Positions 56,417 to 64,000 of a stretch of 64,000 nucleotides of DNA are shown piece after piece. The position numbers were made by a program, and so were the translations under genes. How positions within the stretch are numbered: position 1 is the stretch's first letter; every line of letters starts with the position of its first letter. The stretch is from Silurus meridionalis (lineage: Eukaryota > Chordata > Actinopteri > Siluriformes > Siluridae). Below the pieces are notes generated by a model. That model was not told the origin of the DNA, searched no databases, and saw only the letters and a list, made by a program, of their open reading frames with translations. Location: NCBI RefSeq assembly GCF_014805685.1, contig NC_060901.1:17215905-17279904 (forward strand), in the 5' to 3' direction.

Positions 56417-56940
56417 CGGCTCAGCCAGATTTATTGTAAATGTCACACACCAACATAATGACAGAAATTGACTCCTACAGTTCTAAGACCACAGGACAGT
56501 CATTTTCAACAATGAACATTGTGTGCACTGTCTCACACACACAAACTCTTAGTTTAACCAAGTCCACAAACAAATATATAATAATTTACAATAGCGTTTT
56601 TCTTTTACTATGCATGTTACTTAGTGGGACTTTTGGCATTTCTTGCCTTGAACAATCACCTTCAAATCTGCCATTCCAGTGTTGCCACTCGAAGCAATAC
56701 TTTCACGTGTGTCAGTAAGAACAGATCGATGCTTTGCTTTCACGTGTTTTAGGGTAAAAAACACAGACTTTGTTTGTGTGTTTTTTTATGTGTTCACTTC
56801 GCTTGAGTTCAATACGGTATTTTCGTCAAATGCGCATGTGTGTGAGATGAATATACCGCAGGGGGGGGGCAATTAATTTTTACAAGGGGCCACATGAGAA
56901 ACCTGAGTTGTGTCAGAGGGCCACACCAACGATAATATTT

Positions 56941-57377
56941 TAGGGATGCACCGAAATGAAAATTCAATTCAAAAGGCAATGAAATCCATAATTTTTTTTG
57001 TTATACCTTTTGCCTTGGCACCATCACTGGAAAATTTCCCTGCCTTTTCAAAAAATGTCCTCTACAGACGGAGTGCGCATGCTCGGATTGACTTTACTTT
57101 TCTGCACCGCGTTCTTCTCATATTTAGAAGGCAATCGGGATGTTTGGATTTCAGGTGATAAATTAAACCTGACTTGGAAAATCTCTTTGCAGATACACCC
57201 CCTCTTGTAATTTCAGCATTGCATGTTTTGTAAATCGCTCTCCGCACACCGCAGACATGTTGCTCTTATCCAGATAACCGTGTGCTGCTGCGCTTTTTTA
57301 TTGCGTCATTACAATTGTGTTTCTGCCGTGTTGTTTCAGTGATTTAGGGATTTCCGAAAATTCTCGGTGCATCCCTG
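56941..57377 (-). mobile_element. Nested hAT relic with BED finger
   Basis: The ends tagggatgcaccgaaat and ttctcggtgcatccctg are inverted, and the flanking taatattt and taatttat agree at 6 of 8 positions. On the minus strand, 57247-57062 encodes KTCNAEITRGGVSAKRFSKS and GLIYHLKSKHPD, a near-complete BED zinc finger (C-x2-C ... H-x4-H) as at the N-terminus of hAT transposases. The catalytic part is deleted. It is the third level: hAT in hAT in Gypsy. Confidence 0.85.
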
Positions 57378-57603
57378 TAATTTATGATTGGCCTCATGCC
57401 AAGGTCTGATATACCGCAAAGTTTCCCAGTAGGGGCACAAGCTCATTTAAATCTTAAAAATACCGTATTAAACTTAAGCAAATCGAACACGCACATTAAA
57501 AATCAAACAGACAAAAATCGGTATGAACGTAAGAGCCGCATGAAACCAGCCAAAGAGCCGCATGCGGTTTGCGAGCCACGGGTTGGCCACCCCTGCTCTA
57601 ACC

Positions 57604-57855
57604 CATTAGCTGCAGTCAACTTCAGCCAGCTGCCTGTAGACAGCATGTCTTCCTATTCTCTGCACAAGTGCTGACGAAAAACTGCTCTGTTATGGTGCTT
57701 ACTTGACTACCAGTGTCTAATAAACAACGTGTTAAGACACCACCTATCTTTATGTCCACAACCGGGCATGTTCCCACAGCACGGGCAAGTAACTGGTCAT
57801 GTAACATGCTGATTCTGGTTGGGTCTACGTTGTGACCCCTAATTGCTCGACTCAT
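57604..57855 (-). pseudogene. Gypsy protease, active-site half
   Basis: It encodes MSRAIRGHNVDPTRISMLHD, then IKIGGVLTRCLLDTGSQVST and ITEQFF. D-T-G is the aspartic protease active site. Further on (57660-57640) the frame is disturbed (STCAENRKTCCLQAAG), and the expected continuation WLKLTAANG lies in another frame up to the hAT junction. Confidence 0.88.
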
Positions 57856-58035
57856 AGCAGTGGAGCCATCTTGGTTCCGGTCTACATCTTGCTCCTGATT
57901 CGTTTGCAGCTTGATTACACGTTGCTTCTTTGGGCAGTTCTTAGCTATGTGTCCTTCTCCTTGGCATTTTAGATTGGTTTGCCATCATCTGTGAATCTCA
58001 ATTGAACCCGAGGTCTGATACCAGATTGACGAAAT
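57856..58035 (-). pseudogene. Gypsy gag end with zinc-knuckle remnant
   Basis: Reading on the minus strand, KCQGEGHIAKNCPKKQRVI fits the last three ligands of a CCHC knuckle (C-x4-H-x4-C). The position of the first Cys reads Asn in this frame, so the knuckle is incomplete. The basic tail leads into the protease. Gag upstream of about 58030 is missing. Confidence 0.75.
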
Positions 58036-58121
58036 GATGTCAGTGTAGTTTTTATCACCTTAAATGTATATAGTACTGTTCTAACTATTAACATTCAGGT
58101 GTATTACATGACCTGGTTACA
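58036..58121 (-). repeat. 5' LTR remnant of the Gypsy element
   Basis: About 86 bp identical in layout to 52148-52233 (gatgtcagtgtagtttttat, ctgttctaactattaacatt). It is cut at gaaatgatg and fused to gag, showing a deletion that removed most of the LTR. Confidence 0.88.
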
Positions 58122-58280
58122 CATATACATTGAGAAATAAAAAATAAAAAAAATAAAATAAAAAAATGAGAGCTGAAATTCTGATCTATAAATCTATCAG
58201 TCATATTTTGATCTTCAAAAAAATGTCTTGAGAGTTTATGTATATACAATAAAATTTTCAGTTTAAGTGCAGTATTTTTG

Positions 58281-58893
58281 ACCGTAATTTCCGGACTATT
58301 AAACGCACCCAAATATAAGCCGCACCCGCTGAATTTGACAAAGATTTTTATTTTGAACATAAATACGCCGCACCTGTCTATAAGCCGCAGGTTGCTACAC
58401 TAAAACGAATGTACTTTACACAGGCTTTAACGAAAGACAGTGTCTGTTACACGGCTAGTATCTAAACAGTAGCCTACCAAGAAAGTAATTGTTCACTGTC
58501 TTCCTCCTTCCTTTCACAACTATTTATTTCGAGAGTTTATCTTTTGGCATCGTCGTGCGTTTAAAAATCAACACCCTTGAAGCTTTTCTCCTGATTTCCT
58601 GTTGCCAGTCTGAGTAAGCGGCAGGTCAAACATCAGAGGAACCTCATCCATGTTTATGATGTGGTGCGGCCTGATTCAGTGGGAGCGCGATTTAATTTAA
58701 AGAGTTTCAATGGTTCACCTGAACCCGTTCGCAATTTCATTGGTCTAATGTTATGGGGCTTAGTTTTTTGTCTTGAAGTTTGTGAAACCGGGAAAAACCC
58801 AGGAAAAATCCATAAATTAGCCGCTTCATTGTTTAAGCCACGGGGTACAAAGCGTGGGAAAAAAGTAGCGGCTTATAGTCCGGAAAATACGGT
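58281..58893. mobile_element. TIR element with ttccggactataagccgc ends, copy 2
   Basis: The left end accgtaatttccggactat and the right end atagtccggaaaatacggt are inverted repeats. It is the same family as 23253-24533 in the opposite orientation and gives an uninterrupted view of it (613 bp). Subterminal motifs taagccgcac and agcggcttata are mirrored. No transposase is seen. Confidence 0.88.
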
Positions 58894-58974
58894 ATATTAT
58901 TTTCAGAGGGAATGCATCATGTAATTTAGCTCCACAACATGTTCTGTATTATATGTTCTTTATTGAATAAGAGC

Positions 58975-59100
58975 TCCTAGTGGTAGCTCAATGGTTAAGA
59001 TTTTACACATCCAATCAGTAGGTCGTGACTTCAAATTTCAGCACCAGCAAGCTCTGGATAAAGGCACCTGCCAAATGCAATAATGCAGCTAAAACACTTC
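58975..59100 (+). mobile_element. tRNA-derived SINE fragment
   Basis: A-box-like gtagctcaatggttaagatt, a decayed B box (gacttcaaatttc) and body text agctctggataaaggcacctgcc. It is truncated. Confidence 0.65.
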
Positions 59101-59769
59101 AGTGTTACATATGAATGAATTTCATGGTTTTTTATATTATTTCAAGTTTAATCAACCTGCCAGTTACGCTCCATGGTGTACAATAGTAAATTGTTGTAAA
59201 AATGTAGGATCATGCATTTATTTGTTCATACATCACAACACAGGTTTTGTTGAGTCTAATCACTGAAATCCAATGTACTTACCATTTTAAACTTTTTTTT
59301 TTTTTCTGGACATTAAGACACTTCTGCCAGCTCTCAGTTTTTTAGAATCAGTCTTATGTTACCCTAGCAGTGTATTGTTTGCATATGATTTCTACCTCTT
59401 TCATTACAAATGCGTTCTTATATTTAATATAAATCAACTGAATGTGACGTCTCTGGCTTACTTTATTCAAATCTTTGTCCAAAAAGATTGCTCCCGTCTA
59501 TACAAGTCAAATCTGTGCTGGCTTCAGAGACGCAAAACATTTTATCTTCATTTTGATCCAAAGAGCCAGAATGCTATCTCTCAATCTCTCTTTCTCCATC
59601 TCTCTTTCTTTTGTCATTTTGAGTCTTTTTCATTAGCAGAGGAAAAGATGACCAAGAATCAGACATCATGCAAAAAATCAGTCATCGTGCATTAATTCAT
59701 CCACTTTGCAGGAGGTGTCATAAGAAATTAATTGACCGATTTCTGTAGCTCTCAACGAGACTTCTGGAA
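59101..59769. other. Intron, nothing recognised
   Basis: Plain intron. The frame at 59375-59695 has no domain. Confidence 0.4.
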
Positions 59770-60110
59770 CTGTCTGGTCCAATCCTCATGAGCAAACTGC
59801 TCTATCTGTCTCCAAACTGCTAGTTTAAACTTTGACAGGATTCAGATCAAGGCTCATAGAAGGCCACATCAGAAAAGTCAGACGTCTTGTTCTTAGCCAT
59901 TCTTGAGTGCCTTTAGCTGTATCTTCTGGCATTTGTCTGACACTAGGTAGAGCATTTTGCTCCAGAACGACTTGGCAGGCTTGAGTTTTCATTGCACCCT
60001 TCACAGATTCCAGGCTCATGGTGAAAGACACAACAAAGCAGCCCTAAAACATAATAAAGCCTCCTTCATGTTTCCCTGAAGGTGTCATGTTCTTTTTTTA
60101 AAGGTTCATT
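59770..60110 (-). mobile_element. Tc1-like relic
   Basis: On the minus strand 60031-59825 reads TAKGTQEWLRTRRLTFLMWP then SMSLDLNPVKV, the segment leading to the catalytic Glu of Tc1 transposases, with P-I-E replaced by P-V-K. Flanking text is decayed antisense transposase. Confidence 0.7.
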
Positions 60111-60779
60111 TACCCAGAAAAAGGACATTCTCCCAGAAGCACTGTTGCTTTGTCAATATGCAATTTGGCAAATTTCACAGAAAAAAAAAATTGTTCGAAA
60201 CAGCCCCACAATCCAATCATTGTGTTTTTTTTTTCCCTAAGAGTAAGACAAGGACAATTTGCACTGCAAAAAAAAAAAAAAAACATTTAAATTAATTAAT
60301 TAAGAAATTAATAATTATTAAGAAGAAATTAATACAATATTTAAGAAGATACAGACTAGAAACAAATCAAGAGGTCTGCAGTGCAGTAGGATAATCACAC
60401 TTGAATTTTTTTATAATAAAATGTAAAAGAAAAATCATATGTAGGCTTTAAAAAGAAAATGTCTTAAAATTAAAAAGCACTTATTCCAAGCAGTTGATTT
60501 AGGCTCATTAACTTGAAACTAGCTTTAAAAAAAAAACACTTTGCTTTTCTTGTCTTAAAATGACGCATGAATGCATTTTGTCAATAATTATTTATTTAAA
60601 TAAAGACTGTCTTCACACAGTAGTTCCGGTGCAAATGATGATTAAAATAATTGCATCATAAAACATTATTGAACATACTGCATTTTGTCATCACTCAACA
60701 CTGAAAGATCTTCAACATGGGAAACTACAGAACAACTTAGTAAAAAGCCATAAGTAGTTTGTATAAATAAAAAAGTAAA

Positions 60780-60781
<2 letters not shown>
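60111..60781. other. Intron, nothing recognised
   Basis: Very AT-rich intron with poly-A runs. Confidence 0.4.

Positions 60782-60850
<69 letters not shown>
60782..60850. repeat. (TA)n microsatellite
   Basis: About 34 TA units, 630 bp upstream of the last exon. Confidence 0.95.
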
Positions 60851-60859
<9 letters not shown>

Positions 60860-61479
60860 TTACTGGGCAACTTTAAAACCAGTTATTTCAGGTAAAATAA
60901 AGTCTTAAAAGATTCTCAAATGATGTTCCTGATGGTATTTAAGCTCAATTTGCAGGTAATAAATGACTAACCTAAAGCATTACTAACTAAATAAGAAAAA
61001 AAAAGAGATAAACAATTTTAAAACTATCATAATAATCTTATACCATCCTGCACTTAAATAGTATTTGATTTTTAAAAGATTTTTATGGCTAGAAATAAGA
61101 TTGTAAGACTTGAATAGAGTTTTTGCAGTGTTTCCATTTGTTAAGGTACAGAATCTTACTGGTGAAACATGTATCTGGTGTAATGTGAACATTAGTGTTA
61201 ACGTTTTTTTATTTATCCTCTGTATGTCTAAAATACACTGCGCTATTCATTCTTCTCATATTCGAAGACATTCATCTCATCGGCCTGCTCGTTAGCCAAT
61301 TATGCAAATTGTCTCGCAGTGTGCATCATATTAAATGGTTTTTCAGCACTTCCGAATGGTGCGCCTGTTCGCTTGCAGAGTAAACAAGACTGCAAGATTA
61401 CACGCTCCCATCGGAATAGCGTAATGAAGATGTGGAAAAATACCACTTGATAAATGTGTGCATGCATATGTGTGTGTAG
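60851..61479. other. Intron upstream of fourth exon
   Basis: No named repeat. The last bases tatgtgtgtgtag form a weak, purine-interrupted acceptor tract for the exon at 61480. Confidence 0.5.
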
Positions 61480-61680
61480 GGCTTGAGAAGGTGGGACGTG
61501 ACTCCAGCTATGAGCAGGAGGGGAAGGTTCAGTTCGTCATGGACGCTGTGTACGCTATGGCCCATGCTCTGCACAGCATGCATCGACACCTGTGCTCCGG
61601 TTACCCCGGCCTTTGTCCTCGCATGAGCAACATCAACGGCAAAGAACTGCTCGAGTACATCCGCAAAGTCAAGTTCAACG
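61480..61680 (+). CDS. grm8: Metabotropic glutamate receptor 8-like, exon (ligand-binding domain part 4)
   Basis: Acceptor tgtgtgtgtag and donor gtgagt. One nt in and 1 nt out, consistent with the previous exon. It encodes [60 protein letters not shown] and IRKVKFNG. In group III receptors the Lys in EQEGKVQF contacts the glutamate side-chain carboxylate, and it is present. The GKELL-YIR ending and LC-GY-GLCPRMS match mGluR8 best among group III members (mGluR4 has DGTQLLKYIR, mGluR7 GGKKLLKYIR). The acceptor tract is weak (alternating GT), and the upstream intron is 41 kb. Confidence 0.96.
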
Positions 61681-63172
61681 GTGAGTAGCTTTGTTTTCAT
61701 GGTTTTATTATTTTATTTTACGATTAGAGGAATCCTTAATGTCTTCTTTTGATGCTTTGTGTTTTATTTTTTTTCTCTTCTTCATTATAGCGTATTTTAT
61801 TCATCTGCCTCTTTAATGTTTTTTTTTAACCACACAAGTTTTTTTTTTTTGCTTTTCAGTTTCCTACTTGTCACTTTCTATCCAACAGATCCTATCCAAG
61901 CTTTAATAAATTCAGGTGCAGCGTTTGTAGCATTTCCTCAGAAGATCATGAGATTTCAGTACAATGCACTTTAAAATTCATCAAATGACGTAAATCTTTA
62001 ATATTGATGTTTGCCTCGGTTTAGCAATTTTTTTAAGTGCTGCTGGATTTAGCCCTGTACAACACAAAGCAATTAGATGTTTTGTCCTTCGCATCTTTGA
62101 TATTCTTTAATTCTTCTAAAATCCCATAGACCACCAACTATATCTCATTTGCGTAAAGACAATGTCTGTCAATGTGCACTTGAACGCTCTGTAGCATCTA
62201 CCCCCTGACTATACCGCTTGTAATTTATTTTATTATTATTATTTTGTATTGTATTTTAAAAAACAGAAGTCATATATATATATTGTAGAGTTAAATGAAT
62301 ACATATAGAATAGTTAATAGTTTTGTGGATACATATGGAAAATTTATAGAACCATGTTATTTTTTCTTGTTCTCTATTGTACAATTATGAATGGTTTTTT
62401 TTTTTTTTTTTTTTCCTCGATTGTATTACTGTCTTTCATATCTCACATTTCATAAGTCTTGATAATCTTCACTTTATTTTATGATGCTTTGGCAGAACTT
62501 TTATCTTTTATTTATTTAATCTCCTCTTTTTTTGTTTCCTCCACTGGATCCAAACACATAATTTCTGTAAGTTCTCCGGAGCAATTAATGTTAATTCTCT
62601 TACAGCACGGCTTCCTGTTATTACAGAAAATTCTAGATTGTAGAAAAATCGCAGTCCTCCACTTGTCTTAAAAAAACATTTTGGTTGCGAATGTGTTTAT
62701 GAGCATAACTAAACATGCGTATTATGTTTAAATTCTCCAACAATCAGGAAATACAGCAGCGATCCATGATGTCTTGTTTATTGTGTTAAATAAACCTACC
62801 ACATTCTCATAAAATAATCCCACAGCCCACCTGTGACTTAAATGGCAGCCATTATAATGAGATATGTGAGCAATTTAAATAAATACACAGCAAAAAAAAA
62901 ATACAAATTTATTATTTTTTTCAAAGACTGTTTACTGATTGTGCATTCTATTTAATTGCTTTTTCTCTCTTTTCTCACAATAGTTCAGACTCCCACAATA
63001 TACAGACTTTACAAACGTGCTCTAAAACCTTTTCTTTTCAGTCCAGTGGGAAAACAGATGCCTGGATTACATTTCTCTTGCCACCAAAGATCATGGCAGA
63101 GGTGTGGAAGGTGGACTTAACTGGCATAACTGCAACAATAATGACATTTTAAAATTTTATATATTTTTATAT

Positions 63173-63176
<4 letters not shown>
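61681..63176. other. Intron after fourth exon, nothing recognised
   Basis: T-rich intron start. No following receptor exon is found before the window ends. Confidence 0.5.

Positions 63177-63249
<73 letters not shown>
63177..63249. repeat. (TA)n microsatellite
   Basis: About 36 TA units lie directly next to the 3' simple tail of the LINE at 63255. Confidence 0.95.
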
Positions 63250-63253
<4 letters not shown>

Positions 63254-63254
63254 A

Positions 63255-64000
63255 TATCTTCTTCTTCTTTCAGCTGCTCCCATTAGGGGTCGCCACAGCG
63301 GATCATCCGTCTCCATACCACCCTGTCCTCTACATCTGCCTCTTTCACACCAACTACCTGCATGTCTTCCCTCACCACATCAATGAACCTCCTCCTTGGC
63401 CTTCCTCTTTTCCTCCTACCTGGTGGCTCCATCCTCAGCATTCTTCTGCCAATATAATTCATGTCCCTCCTCTGCACATGTCCAAACCATCTTAATCTCG
63501 CCTCCCTCACCTTGTCACCAAAACATCCTACATGCGCTGTCCCTCTAATAAACTCATTTCTAATCTTGTCCATCCTCGTCACTCCCAACGAAAACCTTAA
63601 CATCTTCAGCTCTGCTACCTCCAGCTCTGCCTCCTGCCTTTTTCTTAATGCCACTGTCTCTAATCCATACAACATCGCAGGTCTCACCACAGTCCTATAA
63701 ACTTTCCCTTTCATTTTTGCAGATACCCTACTATCACAAATCACTCCTGTCACTCTTCTCCACCCACTCCACCCTGCCTGCACTCTTTTCTTTACTTCTC
63801 TAACACACTCTCCATTACTTTGCACTGTTGACCCCAGGTACCTGAACTCCTCCACCTTCTCCAGCTCTTCTCCCAGCAACCGCACCACTCCACTGCCCTC
63901 CCTCTCATTCACACACATGTACTCTGTCTCAATCCTACTGACTTTCATTCCCCTTTTCTCCAGCGCATATCTCCACCTCTCCAGGCTCTTCTCAACCTGC
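63255..64000 (-). pseudogene. RTE-like LINE, 3' part, runs off the window
   Basis: The longest LINE copy here. The minus-strand frame 63948-63283 (221 aa, likely open beyond its first Met) reads LEKVEEFRYLGSTVQSNGEC and VREVKKRVQAGWSGWRRVTG (after the RT palm), VRPAMLYGLETVALRKRQEA, then ARLRWFGHVQRRDMNYIGRR and a GRRKRGRPRRRF basic motif, ending IRCGDP. This is the thumb and C-terminal domain of an RTE-type ORF. The 3' tail is gtggcgacccctaatgggagcagctgaaagaagaagaag. No stop interrupts the visible part, so this copy is younger than those at 742 and 16462. The upstream RT and endonuclease are outside the window. Confidence 0.9.

Larger units (their letters stand above)
56242..57595. mobile_element. 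hAT-type element inserted in the Gypsy protease
   Basis: A 1,354-bp element starts caggggtggccaaccagtca and ends gggttggccacccctg, with a perfect 8-bp target duplication ctctaacc at 56234-56241 and 57596-57603. Subterminal parts carry agagccacat and agagccgcat words on both sides. It contains an (AC)n run at 56354-56414 and another hAT relic (56941-57377). Outside that relic no transposase is seen. It postdates the Gypsy insertion. Confidence 0.95.
51374..58121 (-). mobile_element. Ty3/Gypsy LTR retrotransposon, defective
   Basis: The element is on the minus strand. The order protease, reverse transcriptase, RNase H, integrase is the Ty3/Gypsy order. Left boundary tgttggcggg (51374) and right boundary ggttaca (58121) are flanked by cata (51370-51373 and 58122-58125; the next base left of the element is shared, so a 5-bp duplication acata is an alternative reading). 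The 3' LTR is 51374-52233. Of the 5' LTR only about 86 bp remain (58036-58121), and the junction runs straight into gag, so the rest of the 5' LTR, primer binding site and early gag are deleted. A hAT element (56242-57595) splits the protease. No envelope gene is seen. Confidence 0.93.

Noticed and set aside
57384..57674. + strand frame crossing the hAT-Gypsy junction
   Set aside because: It is a chance frame over a transposon boundary with no protein similarity.

Overview
The window is vertebrate, almost certainly ray-finned fish, DNA. It holds the middle of one protein-coding gene on the + strand. Everything else is intron packed with transposable elements (TEs) of kinds typical of teleosts: many Tc1-like elements, hAT and Tigger-like DNA elements, an RTE-like LINE with a matching tRNA-derived SINE, and a Ty3/Gypsy retrotransposon. 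The abundance of Tc1 copies would fit an otophysan such as a catfish, but that is only an inference.

The gene is a group III metabotropic glutamate receptor, best matched to mGluR8 (grm8a or grm8b). Four consecutive exons were found at 10618-10753, 12094-12248, 20309-20446 and 61480-61680. All have canonical acceptors and donors, compatible phases and an open frame through 630 nt. They encode part of the extracellular Venus-flytrap ligand-binding domain, from strand GGVCIAQS to YIRKVKFNG. The earlier exons, the transmembrane exons and the 3' end lie outside the window. The introns are 1.3, 8.1 and 41.0 kb long.

Layout. 1-10.6 kb: intron upstream of the first exon, with Tc1, RTE LINE and hAT relics, a complete but inactive Tc1 element (6511-8094) and a well-preserved tRNA-Glu-headed SINE (8125-8365). 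10.7-12.1 kb: a short intron that is mostly polypyrimidine, with a LINE fragment. 12.2-20.3 kb: Tc1 relics, AT and AC microsatellites, an AT-cored palindrome and one arm of an inverted duplication. 20.4-61.5 kb: the giant intron. It holds the second arm of that duplication (broken up by younger Tc1 and hAT insertions), a three-level DNA-transposon nest (23187-25273), a 32-bp minisatellite (28.6-29.3 kb), two Tigger-like elements, a solo LTR (42079-42316), a second nest (43276-44740), an 84-bp tandem array and a 6.7-kb minus-strand Gypsy element (51374-58121) whose protease is split by a hAT element that itself holds another hAT relic. 61.7-64 kb: intron ending in an RTE-like LINE that runs off the window.

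No TE open reading frame is intact: each carries stops, frameshifts, deletions or lost catalytic residues. I saw no second host gene, no CRISPR and no prokaryotic features. The most interesting structural point is the inverted duplication, whose arms flank the 138-nt third exon and could influence its splicing. No clearly new biochemical system was found.
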